Assembly: GCA_033439795.1 (NCBI GenBank)
Contig: JAUTDP010000001.1
Span: 1,426,001 to 1,490,000 of the forward strand
DNA length: 64,000 nucleotides
Origin: Sordaria brevicollis
Lineage: Eukaryota > Ascomycota > Sordariomycetes > Sordariales > Sordariaceae
Direction: 5' to 3'
The notes beneath the pieces were generated by a model. That model ran no database searches, was not told the DNA's origin, and saw nothing but the letters and a program-made list of their open reading frames with translations. This document shows positions 32,717 to 46,200 of the stretch, piece after piece (within the stretch, counting starts at the first letter, position 1; each line of letters starts with the position of its first letter). Made by a program: the position numbers and the translations under genes.

Positions 32717-35700
32717 TTAAATACGTTTTTAAAATTAAAGAGTATTAACGATATAACGGCTCCGAATTTCTAAACCGTATATATAATATCCGTAACGATA
32801 TAAATAATAAATTCGGTCGAACGGCCTACCCAATTATTTATTTAACCCTTTAATAAGAGGTTAAATTCTTTTGCAATTTAAATAAATCTTTTAATAACGA
32901 ACGCTTCGAAAATTTTCCTAATATTATTTAATAATAAAATTAACCTCTATGCGCCGGCTAACTTTTATTATACGGCGGTTTTTCTTAGCTTTTTAAGAAC
33001 GATTATTTTCGCATTTTTAAACCGCTATAGGAAATATTTAAAACGAAAATTTATAATTATAAAAGCGGTTATAATTTTTTAGAATAATTCTTTATAAATT
33101 TTTAAAAATTTATTCGAATATTAATCGACGCTTAGTACTTTATTTAGAATTATCCGAAATAAAACCTCTTAAATATTTTCTTCGGTAATTAATTCGTTAA
33201 TAAATAATAAATCGCCGGTATTTAAAGGAAGGGTTTAATTAAATAAATAATCCGTAAGGATATTTACCTTCGGGAAGAAATATTCGGCGAAAATATTCGC
33301 TTTACTATTATAGTCTTTAATTTCTTTTACCCCTTTATATTATTTAAAAATTAAAAATTTAGGTAGGTTTATTAATAAATAATTTCGGATATAGGTTTAT
33401 TTTTTAAAGGTTTAAAATTTATTTAAATTTTTCGACGCCCTTTCGACGCCTTTTTACTATATTATTTATTAAACTTTTGTATTAATCCTTCTTTTTTTTA
33501 TTAATATTTCTATAAATTTTACCTAATTCGAAGATATTTTTTCCCTATATTACTTTTATTACTTCCGCTTTATATTTTTCGTTGCTATTTTATATTTTAA
33601 CGTCTATTATTTCGCTCTTCTCCTTTAATTTTTCTTTTAATATAGGACGAATTCCTCTATTATATTTATAAATTCTTTATTAAATTTATCGAATATAAAT
33701 TCTAATTCCTCCTTCGTATTAATCTTCGCTAAAATTAAAATTTATTATAATACCGCCTTTTATACCTTTTTTACATTTATTAAATTCTAATTATAATTTT
33801 TTTCTACTTTTATTTTTTTAACTTTTCTTTTAATATAAATTTAAATTTCTTAAGGATAATAATCTAAACCGGTTTATTCGTACCGTTACGCCCCTTAATA
33901 TTTAATTTCGATTTTTAATATTATTTATACGTAATCGATTATTCTATTTCTTTTTTCCTATATTATATTATTTATATAAATCGGCTCCCTTCTAAAAATA
34001 ATAAGTTGTATATATTATTATTATATTTATATAAAGAATCTTTCGGCTCCCGGGCTAATTTTATTCTTTAAATCCTAATTGGGATAATAGAAATTAAAAT
34101 CCCCGACGGCTACGATTTAATATTTTACCGGGGGTCTTTCTTCGAAGAATTCGAAAAGGGGAAACCCTTATTCGTATTCTAATATTCTATATATTTTAAT
34201 AAGGGAATAAATCGAATAAACGATTAATAATTCCTTTAAATTTTTAAACGTTATAAAAGCTTAATCTTTTTTAATATAGAAATTTAAATCCTTAAAATTC
34301 TATTTTTTATTTATATAAATAACCGCCCTCCCTTTTTTTAAATAATTTACTCTAATATATTTACTACCTTATAAATAATAAATATCTTTATTTAAATTCC
34401 TATCCGGTTTTTAAATCGCTATAATATTATAAATCTCTTTTTATTCGAATAATAATTTCCCTCTCTCGTATAATTTCCCTATATTCTAATAAAATATTTT
34501 TAATCGAATTATTAATTATTCTATAAAAGAATATTTTTTAACCCTATAGGCGGAATAAAAATAGGAATCTTTTCCTTTTAAATAATTAATTTAATAATAA
34601 TAATTAAACCGGCGCCGCTCCGAATACCCGAGCTTTAAAAATTCGTAAATGCGTTTATTAGGCCCTTAACCGCTAATTTTAATTTAATAAAAGGCCCGTT
34701 AATCCGTTTATAAATATAGTTTTTATTTCCGCTTTTAAATTCCCTTTTACGAATAATAATAATACGGACGGTAAAGGGGGTATTAAAGAAATTAATATCC
34801 TTATTATCTTTTACCGTTATTAATTCTAATATAATATTTTTTTTAAAATCCTTCCGGTATACGAATAAATATAACCTCTTAATATATTTTATAATAACTT
34901 TCGTAATAATTTTTTTAAAAATAGGGTATATTTTCTTTTCGAAGGTATAATACCCGTACTTTTTATATAAAATATAAAAGATTAATAATTTATTTTCGTT
35001 AAATAAGTAATTTACTTCTTTAAAACGGTCTTTATTATATTTATCCTTATTATAACGTTTATAAATATTAGCGTTATAATAGAATTTCTTTAAATATCCT
35101 ACGCTTTAATAAATAAAATACTATTAAATATTAGCCGAAAAGGTAAATAATTCGCAAATATACGCGCCGCCCTCTTAAAGGAGGAATCCTTTACGGAGAA
35201 TTTCAACTACCTTTATAATTATAACTTCTATTATAAAAAATCCCTTATTTTCGTTAATTCTCTTCTTCTATAAGCGTATTTTAATAATAGAGGTAATTAA
35301 ATTCGTTTACTATATTTTACGAATAATATCCTCTATTTTTATATATTCGGCGATATTCGCTTAAAAGAACCCTTTAATAATTAATATAATAATATTTAAA
35401 AATATAAACGCTTTTTCGTTAAAAACCTTCTTAGCCTAAATTTAATATTATTAATATTATTCGCGTATAGTATTATTAAATATAATTCTATAATTTCTAA
35501 TTATAAATAATTTTATAATAATTCGTATAATATTAGGGGTATTAATCTTTAAATTGCGAAATATCTTTTCAATTTAAATTTTAATTTCTTTATTCGTTTA
35601 TTTCGAATATTAAATATCAATTATAATACTTCGAATAAAGAAAGTACGGTTATAATTAATAGGGAGTATTTTCGGAGGGGGGGTAATAATTATAATATAT

Positions 35701-36280
35701 TAAAGAATAGACCTAATTTTAGGAAGAATATCCTTTATAATTCCGGCCTATATCTTCGGCGCTTCTTTAACGTTCTTCTATAATTCCTATAAAATCGTTT
35801 TCTTTAAATCGTTAAAATCCTTCCTAATAATAATTTAATCGTTACTAATTTTATTAACTTTAGGATACGTTACCCTATTTTTCTTCGCGAGGATTTTCGT
35901 ATATTCGTTAAATAGTTTACGAGCCTAATTATAGTCTTCGAGCGAAATGGCGTTATAATCCGAAAATTTATTCGCTTTAGCGATAAATTTCTTTATAATT
36001 TCGTCGTCCTCTTATATTTTTTCCAAAATTTTCGTAATATACGCTATATTAAGGTCGTTATAAATTAAGAATCCTACGAACGGATTATAAACGCTATTTT
36101 CAAATTTATAATTACCGTTATTAATTATTATTAGTAATAATAATATATCGTCGTCGTTATAATCGTCGTAGGATATTGTAAAGGACGTAAAAAACCTTTT
36201 TAAATCGATTCCTATTATTAATTTTCGTTTTAGAGCGCTCCTCGACTAGAAATCGGCGTTTCCGGTTTTAAAATAGTTTT
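32717..36280 (-). mobile_element. Full-length LINE, minus strand, part 2 (5' half)
   Basis: Continuation of 28170-31570: RT N-terminal half, endonuclease (about 33850-34150), ORF1 with zinc-knuckle region (about 34930-35100) and a run of 7 G at 35678-35684, and the ORF1 start region near 36215. The 5' end (complement of AAAACTATTTTAAAACCGG) lies at 36280. Heavy RIP. Confidence 0.9.
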
Positions 36281-37137
36281 AACGCATTAAAGCGTTTTAC
36301 AAAATAATAAAAATTTCCGACGAAGATAAAAGCGAATATTCGTCTCCCTTTCGCCTTTTTTCGCCGACCCTTATATTTAATATAATTTAATACCGATATT
36401 AAAATTAATATTATTAAGTTTTTCATTAATAATAAATTCTTTTATATATTAAAGAAAAGGTAAATCCTCCCTCCGTTACGTTTTATTTTTATATTAACTT
36501 TTCCGAAATTATATTTATATTCCCTTATATTTTATTTATACCCTTTAATTAACCGAAGCCCTTTTTATTTTTATAACCGTTTTAAATTATAATATTTATA
36601 TAAAAGCCGTTATTAAATCGATTTATTATATCCTTAATTACCTAAATAAATTACTATCTTTTATATCGTTAATATTTTTTATTTTAATTCGTTTTTAAAT
36701 AAATTTAATTAAATTATTTAATATATTTTAGCGGTTTTATATTATAAAATTAATACGTTTTATAATTTCTACGATTTCTGTAATATTTTTTAGGGGAAGG
36801 TTATTACCCGAAATCCGGCTAATAACGAATTTTATAATTATTTTATCCGCTTCCGTATCGTTATTAAAGAATTTATTAACGTAATTCGCCTTCGTTTTAT
36901 TAATAACGGCTTTACTAATACTTTTAAATAATTTATTTATTATAGAAAATAATCGGTTAATAATTATTTTAAAAAAAACTATTGCGAATTCCTCCTTTCT
37001 AATAAAAATAATTTAATTAGTAATTATATTCTTTCGGGTAATATCCCTTATAATAATAGTAATAGTTTGCCCCGTAATAATAATAGTAATTTATTTCGTA
37101 ATAATAGCGGTAAAATTCTTTAAAATAATAATAGTAA
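36281..37137 (-). mobile_element. LINE internal fragment, minus strand (third coding-like region)
   Basis: Corresponds to the stretch just inside the 3' UTR through the 24-bp repeats (37040-37130). It is cut on both sides by other LINEs: the 5' end of the full-length copy to the left and the 3' end of another minus copy to the right. Confidence 0.85.
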
Positions 37138-40100
37138 AGTAAGATTCTTATTCCCTAGCTAAATCTATAGCGCTAATATAGTATGGGGTCTATTTCCGAT
37201 TCCCCGTAGGATAAAACCGTAGGCGTTAAGCGCCCTAAATAAAAACCCCGGCTATATTTCCCGGCGTAGACCTATTTACACCGCTTCTTCGGCGTTCTAT
37301 AATTGTAATATATACTTACTGCCAATACGATTAATATCCGTCTTATCCCTTCCATTTACTATTATACTAAAATCTTAAACCGTTCCACTTTTTTAATTTA
37401 CCGTCCTATTTTTTATTTATTACTATTTTCTACCTTCTATTCCCCTATTTATTTACTTTTTTAACCGCTATTAAACCTCCTAATCGTTAAACCTTCTTTT
37501 ATTCCTTTTATCCTCTTCCTCCCCCTATTATAGCTACATTTCTACTACGGTTTATATTAATATAAGGATTTCCTTCTTTTAAATATAAAAACCCCTTATC
37601 CCCCGGGTTTTTTTAGGCTTTTCCTTCCTTTAATAATAATAATCGATTCGAAATAGTTATTCCTTATTAAAAATACGTTAAAACGCTCCGTAAAATAATA
37701 AAAACCTTTAACGAAAATAAAGGTAAGAATTTATTTCCCCTTCGCCTTCTTTCGCTAACCCTTATATTTAATACGGTTAATACCGATATTAAAATTAATT
37801 TCGAATATATTATTAAATTCTTTACTAGTAATAAATTCTTTTATATACCGGAAAAAGGGTAAATCCTCCCTCCGCTATATTCTATCTTTATATTAATTTC
37901 TCCGAAATTATATTTATATTCCTATATATTTTATTTATATTTTCTAATTAATTAAAACCTTTTTTATTTTTACGTCTATCCCGGGTTATAATATTTATAT
38001 AAAGGCTATTATTAAATCGATTTATTATATCCTTAATTACCCGAATAAATTATTATCTTCTATATTATTAACGTTTCCTATTTTAATTCGTTTTTAAATA
38101 AATTTAATTAAACTATTTAATATATTTTAATAATTTCGTATTATATAATTTATACGCTTTGCGGTTTTTATAATTTCTATAATACTTTTTAGGATAAGGT
38201 CGTTATTAAAGACCTAATTAATAGCGAATTCCGTAATTATTTTATCCGCTTCTATATTATCGTTAAGGAATTTACTAGCGCTATTCGCCTTCGCTTTATT
38301 AATAACAATTTTACTAATACCCCTAAGCAATTTATTCGTTATAGAAAATAATTAATTAATAATTACTTTTAGAAAAGTTATTATAAATTCTTCCTTTCTA
38401 ATAAAAATAATTTAATCGGTAATTGTATTCTTTTAAATAATATCCCCTATAATAATAATAATAATTTACCCTATAGCGGTAATAATAGTTTACTTTATAA
38501 TAATAATAGTAAAATTCCCCCGAATAATAATAGTATTCGTATACCTTTTCGTAGTAATTCTTTAATAGAGATTAATTCGCCGGCTATTCGTCTTATTAGT
38601 CCTATTCCTATTAATAATAATTAATTCGCTTAATATTAATTTATAATTAATATTATACGTTAATATATTCGTTAATTCGATAAGTAAAACCGTTTATTCG
38701 CCGATAATAATAAAATATTAAAAATTTTAATTAATTATAAAAAGAAATAATAATTAAATAAATCGTCGCCTTCGTAATCCGATAGATTTTTAATTAAATA
38801 GAAATCCTCCCTCGTTTTCGTTTTAGCGTATTAATAATTAAAAGTAAAAAAAAAGGAAAAAAAGAAAATTAAAAATAGTAAGCGAATTCGTTTCGCTATT
38901 CTTCTTTTAATTTAATTATTAAGCGGTATTTATTTAATCGTCTTAATTAAAGTATTTATAACAAGATTCTTTTAGCTTTAATTCTATCGTTTAAATAAAT
39001 TTGGAATTATTCTTACGTTTACGGCTAATCGGTTATTACGAATTACGTATTTATTATTTAAAGATATTCGAACGTAATATAGTAAAATGTTTTTTATTTT
39101 AATCCATATAAACAAATAAAGGTATTAATATTAGGGATTCTCTTTTAGAAAAGGAAGGCCTTAAAGCCGATTATTTCCGTTCTTATTTAAACAAAGAGGG
39201 AATTTTTTATTTTTATTAATAAATAATAATCTTTATTATTTTCCGAAAATTGGATTCTCTTCTACTTCTTCTTTTTTTAACCGATTATATACCGTTTTAT
39301 TACGGTATCGTTAAATTTCGGGTCGAAGTTAATAATTATAAATTTATACCGCCGATTTAATTTAATTATTGCTATTATTAATTAATAATTATAGTGCGAT
39401 ATTTATTCCCTCTTCGTAGCGTTTTTTAATTATATTTTTCGATCGAGGGTTAAAAGTTCCGGCGGTTATAATAATTAAACGGGTATACTTATTATTAGGG
39501 GTAATTCTATTATAATCGTTATAAAGTTCTCTATTAATATTTATTCTTCTATTTATTTAATTTTAATAATACCGTTTTTTAATTTATTAATAAATAATCG
39601 ACCTTTTATTCGTTTTATTTAAATATAATTAATTATTTAGGTTATTATTCTTTAAACGAATTTAATTTAATTTATATAGGCGAATTTTTCTTCGAAAGCT
39701 TTTACCCGTTTATTAAAATAAAAATTAAATAGTAGGTAAAAAATTTTTATTTTAAAGTTCTATATTAATATAATTTTATACGCCCTAGCGACGATTTTTA
39801 AATATTTAATTTAATATTTAATTAATCTAATTATTATCCTTCGGGGTTTATTATATATTTTTATCGGTTAATAGAAAGTTAAAACTCTATATATAATTAT
39901 ATTTCGAATATATTTAATATAAATTTCCTTCGTACGAACGAAGGAATAACCCCAAATTTTTATAATTAATTGGGTTAGTATATTTATTTAAATTTTTATT
40001 TTCTTTTTAATAGCCTCTACGTAGGTTCGATAATTAAATTTGCGGTTTAATTAAACGTTTAAAAATTTTATCGATTTTATTAGTCGAAATATAATATCCC

Positions 40101-40359
40101 CGAATTAAAGAATTTTTATTCTTAATATTTTCGTCCGTATAAAATATATTAATTCCGTTTTATTCGCTTCGAATTTTATATTTCTCTCCTTTATTTATTC
40201 GGAGTAAATTTCTTATACTATTTAAAGTATTTTATAATTCTTTTTAATAATTTTTATTATAACGATAATATTAATATTATCGGCGAAGCCGACTATAATT
40301 ATATTTTTAATTATAATTAATTTATAATATAATAAAGTAATAAAAACGATAAAAAAAAT

Positions 40360-40367
40360 TAAAAAAA
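40360..40367. repeat. 8-bp target-site duplication of the MITE, left copy
   Basis: TAAAAAAA, repeated at 40832-40839. LINE copies without the MITE have a single matching stretch here (for example near 58482). Confidence 0.88.
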
Positions 40368-40480
40368 GGGACGGACTCGGCGGGCAGTGTCACTTATCTC
40401 CACGGGCAGTGTACACTGCCCGTATAGTCATGCCCTCTCTAGTCGACTACACGGGCAGTGCCATATAAATCCCTAACCCT
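40368..40480 (+). repeat. MITE left terminal inverted repeat
   Basis: Pairs with 40719-40831. It contains a perfect 22-bp palindrome at 40402-40423 (half-site ACGGGCAGTGT). Confidence 0.9.
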
Positions 40481-40718
40481 TTAAAGTGCCTGCCCAATAT
40501 AGTTAATTACTGTTAATATAGCCAATATAAGGACTTTGCAATTAGCGCCCGCCACGCTACGCTATATTAAAGGCATCGCCAAATGTAGTGCGCAATTTTT
40601 GCAACGTATTTAAAGCGCTCTAGTATTGTTTTTGGTAATAATAAAGTGATGTGGTTGTAATACGTTCGGTTTGCTCAACACCAAGAAATTATCACCACTT
40701 ATTTTGACTATGGATATT

Positions 40719-40831
40719 GAGGGTTAGGGATTTGTATGGCACTGCCCGTGGAGTGAAGCCCTCTCTGGTCGACTATACGGGCAGTAACACTGCCCGCGGA
40801 GAAAAACGACACTGCCCGCCGAGTCCGTCCC
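40719..40831 (-). repeat. MITE right terminal inverted repeat
   Basis: Inverted partner of 40368-40480, with the same GGGCAGTG-type repeats and GGTCGACTATACGGGCAGT. Confidence 0.9.
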
Positions 40832-41290
40832 TAAAAAAAGGGGGGAATTTTAAAGTATTTTAATTTTTATAACGTAGGGAGCGGATATTTCGTCGTCGAA
40901 GAAGAAGGAATTTCTTTGTTTATTAATAAAATTCGCTACTTATTCGAAAATTTATTATAAGAATTATATTTCCTATAAGGTATATAATAATTATTTATAA
41001 TTAATTTTATCGAATATATTTTTAAAATTAAAGAGTATTAATAACGTAATAGCTCCGAATTTTTAAACCGTATATATAGTATTTATAACGATATAAATAA
41101 TAAATTCGGTCGAACGGTTTACCCGATTATTTATTTAGCTTTTTAATAAGAGGTTAAATTCTTCCGCAATTTAAATAAATCTTTTAGCGACGAACGTTTC
41201 GAAGATTTTCCTAACGTTATTTAATAGTGAAATTAGCTTTTATACGCCGGTTAACTTTTATTATATAACGGTTTTTCCTAATTTTTTAAG

Positions 41291-43230
41291 AACGATTAAG
41301 TAAGATTCTTGTTCCCTAGTTAAATCTATAACGCCAATATAGTATAGGGTCTATCTCCAATTCCCCGTAGGATAAAACCGTAAGCGTTAAACGCCCCGGA
41401 TAAAAACCCCGGCTACATTTCTCGGCGCAGACTTATCCGCGCCGCTTCTTCGGCGTTCTACGATTGTAATATATATTTACCGCTAACGCGATTAATATCC
41501 GTCTTATCCCTTTTATTTACCGTTATATTAGAATATTAAACCGTTCCGCCTTTTTAATCCGTTATCCCGTCCCCTATTTACTATTATTTTTTACTTTCTA
41601 TTCCCCCGCCCATTTACTTTTCTAATTACTATTAAATTTCCTAATTATTAAACCTTCCTTTATTCTTTTTATTTTTTTCTTCTTTTTATTACGGCCGTAT
41701 TTCTATTATAATTTATATTAGCGTAAAGATTTCCTTCCTTTAAATATAAAAACCCTCTATCCCTTTAGGTTTTTTTAAGTTTTTCCTTCTTTTAATAATA
41801 ATAATCGATTCGAAATAATTATTCCCCGTTAAAAATATACTAAAGCGTTCTATAAAATAATAAAAACTTCCAACGAAAATAAAGGTAAGAATTCGTCCCT
41901 CCTTCGCCCTCCTTCGCTAACCCCTATATTTAATATAATTAATACTACTATTAAAATTAATTTCGAATATATTATTAAACGCTTTATTAATAATAAATTC
42001 TTTTATATATCGGAAAAAGGGTAAATCCTCCCTCCGCTACGTTCTATCCTTACGTTAACCTCTTTAAAACCGTATCCGTATTCCCCTATATTTCGCTTAT
42101 ACCCTTTAATTAATTAAAACCTTTCTCGCCTTCCCAACCGTTTTAAATTACAATATTTATATAAAGGCTATCGTTAAATCGATTTACTATATCCCTAATT
42201 ACCCGAATAAATTATTATCTTTTATATCGTTAACGTCTTTTATTTTAATTCGTTTTTAAATAAATTTAATTAAATTATTTAATATACTTTAACGGTTTCG
42301 TATTATATAATCGATACCCTTCGCAACTTTTATAATTTCTATAATACTTTTTAAGAGAAGGTTATTAATAAAAACCTAATTAATAGCAAATTCTACGACT
42401 ATTTTATTCGCTTTTATATTATCGCTAAGGAATTTACCGGCGTAATTCACTTTCGCTTTATTAACGACGGTTTTACTAGTATTTTAAAATAATTTATTCG
42501 CTATAAAAAATAATTAATTAACGATTATTTTTAAAAAAGTTATTACGAATTCTTCCTTTTTAATAAAAATAATTTAATCGGCGGTCGTATTCTTTTAAAT
42601 AATATCCCCTATAATAATAGTAATAATTTGCCCCGTAGCGGTAGCGGTAGTTTACTTCGTAACGGTAGCGGTAGAATTCCCTTAAATAATAATAATATTT
42701 ATATACTTTCCTATAATAGCTCTCCGATAGAGATTAATTCGCCGGCTATTTATTCTACCGGTCCCATTCCTATTAATAGTAATTAGTTCGCTTAATATTA
42801 ATTTATAATTAATATTATACGTTAATATATTCGTTAATTTAATAAATAGAACCGTTTATTCGCTAATAATAATAAAATATTAAAAATTTTAATTAATTAT
42901 AAAAAGAAATAATAATTAAATAAATCGTTACTTTCGTAATCCGATAGACTTTTAACTAAATAAAAATCCTCCCCTATTTTCGTTCCAATATATTAGTAAA
43001 TAAAAGTAAAAGAAAAGGAAGAAAAGAAAATTAAAAATAGCGAACGAATTCGTTTCGCCGCTCCTTTTTTAATTCGATTATTAAACGGTATTTATTTAAT
43101 TATTTTAACCGAAATATTTATAATAAGATTCTTTTAACTTTAATTCTATTATTTAAATAAATTTAGAATTATTTTTACATTTACGGCTAATTAATTATTA
43201 CGAATTACGTATTTACTATCTAAAAATATT
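41291..43230 (-). mobile_element. LINE, minus strand, part 1, split by nested plus LINEs
   Basis: Starts with the complement of the 3' end (GTAAGATTCTTGTTCCCTAG), includes the 3' UTR hairpin region (41420-41450), the third coding-like region with well-preserved 24-bp repeats (42626-42690) and the C-terminal end of ORF2. It is interrupted at 43217-43230 (TSD) and continues at 57179. Confidence 0.9.
43217..43230. repeat. 14-bp target-site duplication of the outer nested LINE, left copy
   Basis: TATCTAAAAATATT; the partner TATCTAAAGATATT is at 57179-57192 (13 of 14). Confidence 0.88.
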
Positions 43231-46200
43231 AAAAAACTGCTTTAGAACCGGAAACGCCGATTTCTAATCGAGGAGCGCTCTAAAACGAAAACCGATAATA
43301 GGAATCGATTTAGGAAAGTCTTTTATATCCTTTACAATATCTTATAACGAATATAGCGACGACAATATATCGTTATTACCGATAACGATTAATAACGGTA
43401 ATTATAAATTCGAAAATAGCGTCTATAACCCGCTCGTAGGATTCTTAATTTGTAACGACCCTAATATAGCGCGCGCTGTAAAAATTTCGGAAAAAATGTA
43501 GGAGGACAATGAAATTATAAAAAAATTTATTATTAAAGTAAATAAATTTTTAAATTATAACGCCGTTTCGTTTAAAGATTATAATTAAGTTCGTAAATTA
43601 TTTAACGAATATATAAAAATCTTCGCGAAGAAAAGTAGGGCAATATATTCCGAAGTTAATAAGGTTAATAATAATTAAATTATTATTAGGAAAAATTTTA
43701 ACGATTTAAAGAAAATAATCCTATAGGAATTATAGAAGAACGTTAAAGAAGCGCCGAAAATATAAATTAGAATTATAAAGGACGTTCTTTTTAAAATTAG
43801 GTTTATTTTTTAATATATTATAATTATTACCCCCCCTTTAAAAATATTCCCCGTTAATTATAATTATACCCTTTTTATCCAAAGTATTACGATTAATATT
43901 TAATATTTAAAGCGGACGAATAAAGAAATTAAAACCTAAATTAAGAAGATATTTCGCGACTTAAGGACCGGTACCTTTAATATCGTACGAACCGTTACGA
44001 AATTATTTACGACCGGAGATTATAAAATTATATTCGATAATATTATATACGAATAATATTAATAATATTAAATTTAGGTTAAGAAAGTTTTTGGCGAAAA
44101 AGCGTTTATATTTTTAAATATTATTATATTAATCGCTAAGGGGTTCCTTTAGGCGAATATCGCTAAGTATATAAAAATAGAGGATATTATTTATAAAATA
44201 TAATAGACGAATTTAATTGCCTTTATTATTAAAGTATATTTATAAAAGAAGAGAATTAGCGAAAATAAGGGATTTTTTATAATAGAGGTTATAATTATAA
44301 AAATAGCCGAAGCTTTTTATAAAAAATTCCTCCTTTAAGAAAATAATACGTATATTTATAAACCGTTTACCTCTTCGGTTAATATTTAATAGTATTTTAT
44401 TTATTAAGGTGTAAAATATTTAAGGAAGTTCTATTATAATATTAATATTTATAAACGTTATAATAAGGATAAATATAATAGGGACCGTTTTAGAAAAGCG
44501 AATTATTTATTTAATAAGGATAAATTACTAATTTTTTATATTCTATATAAAAAGTACGGGTATTACGCTTTCGAAAAGAAAGTATACCCTATTTTTAAGA
44601 AAATTATTACGAAGGCTATTATAAAGTACGTTAAGAGGTTATATTTATTTATATATTAAAAAGATTTTAAAAGAAATATTATATTAGAGCCGGCGGCGGT
44701 AAAGGATAATAAAGATATTAATTTCTTTAACGCCCCCCTTACCGTTTACGTTATTATTATTCGTAAAAAGGAGTTTAAAAATAAAAATAGAAGCCGTATT
44801 TGTAAACGGATTAGTAGGCCTTTTATTAGACCGAAATTAACGGTTAAAAGCCCGATAAACGCGTTTATAAATTTTTAGGGCTCGGGTATTTAAAACGGCG
44901 CCGGCTTAATTACTATTATTAAACCGGTTATTTAAAAGGAAAAAACTCCTACTCCTATTCCGCCTATAGGGTTAGAAAATATTCTTTTATAAAATAATTA
45001 ATAGTCCAATTGAAAATATTTTATTAAAATATAGGGAAATTATACGAGAGAGGGAAATTATTATTCGAATAGGAGGAGATTTATAATATTATAGCGATTT
45101 AAAAGCCGGGTAAGAATTTGAATAAAAATATTTATTATTTATAGGGTAGTAAATATATTAGGGTAAATTATTTAAAAAAGGGGAGGGTAATTATTTACGT
45201 AAATAAGAGATAGAATTTTAGGGATTTAGATTTCCGCGTCGGAAAAAATTAAACTTTTATAACGTTTAAAAATTTAAAGGAACTATTAATTATTTACTCA
45301 ATTTATTCCCCTATTAAAATATATAAAATATTAAAATACGAATAGGGGTTTCCCCTCTTCGAATTCTTCGAAGAAAGACCTTTAGTAAAATATTAAATTA
45401 TAATTATTAAAGATTTTAATTTTTATTATTCCAATTAGGATTTAAAAAATAAAACGAATTTAAAAATTGAAAAATTCTTTATATAAATATAACGGTAGCG
45501 TATATAGTTTATTACCTTTAAAAGGGAACCGACCTATATAAATAATATAATACAGGAAGAGAGAAATAGGATAATTAATTACGTATAAATAATATTAAAA
45601 ATCGAAACCGAATATTAAGGGGCGTAATAGTACGAATAAACCGATTTAAACTATTATTTTTAAAAAATTTAGGTTTATATTAAAAGAAAGGTTAAAAAAA
45701 TAAAAATAGAAGAAGGTTATAATTAGAATTTAATAAATACGGAAAAGGTACGAAAAGCGGCATTATAACGGATTTTAATCTTAGCGAAAATTAATATAAA
45801 GGAGGAATTAGAATTTATATTTAATAAATTCAATAAAAAATTTATAAATATAATAGAGGAATTCGTCTTATATTAGAAAAAAGGTCGAAGGAAAAAAGCG
45901 AAGTAATAAACGTTAAAATATAAAATAATAACGAAAAATACGAAGTAGAAATAATAAAAATAATATAAAGAAAAAATATCTTCGAATTAAATAGAATTTG
46001 TAGAAATATCGATAAAAAAAAAAGGATTAACGCGAAAATTTAATAAATAATATAACGAAAAAGCGTTAAAAAGGCGTTAAAAAATTTAAATGAATTTTAA
46101 ACCTTCGAAAAATAAACCCATACCCGAAATTATTTATTAATAAACCCGCCCAAATTTTTAATTTTTAAATAATACGAAGGAGTAAAAGAAATTAAAGATT

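Larger units (their letters stand above)
40368..40831. mobile_element. Non-autonomous MULE-like MITE, 464 bp, RIP-free
   Basis: Inverted ends of about 113 bp (40368-40480 and 40719-40831) start GGGACGGACTCGGCGGGCAG on both strands and contain repeated GGGCAGTG motifs and AAATCCCTAACCCT near their inner border. The TSD is 8 bp. The outer sequence pattern matches the TIRs of MULE 1 (GGGAC, TCGG-GGGCAGTGTCAC, TCTCC, CCCGTATAGT), so it was probably mobilised by a relative of that transposase. The 238-bp centre has no frame of note. CA and TG are abundant, although the LINE around it is saturated with RIP. Confidence 0.93.
37138..41290 (-). mobile_element. LINE, minus strand, 3' half, carrying a MITE
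   Basis: Begins with the complement of GAATCTTACTT at 37138-37150 and keeps the 3' UTR hairpin region, third coding-like region (24-bp repeats 38455-38530) and RT part of ORF2 (GFADN box near 40280). The MITE at 40368-40831 sits in the RT region before the G-x-P-Q-x-S-P-L block. The element stops at 41290, where another minus LINE begins with its 3' end; its 5' part is not in the window. Confidence 0.88.
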
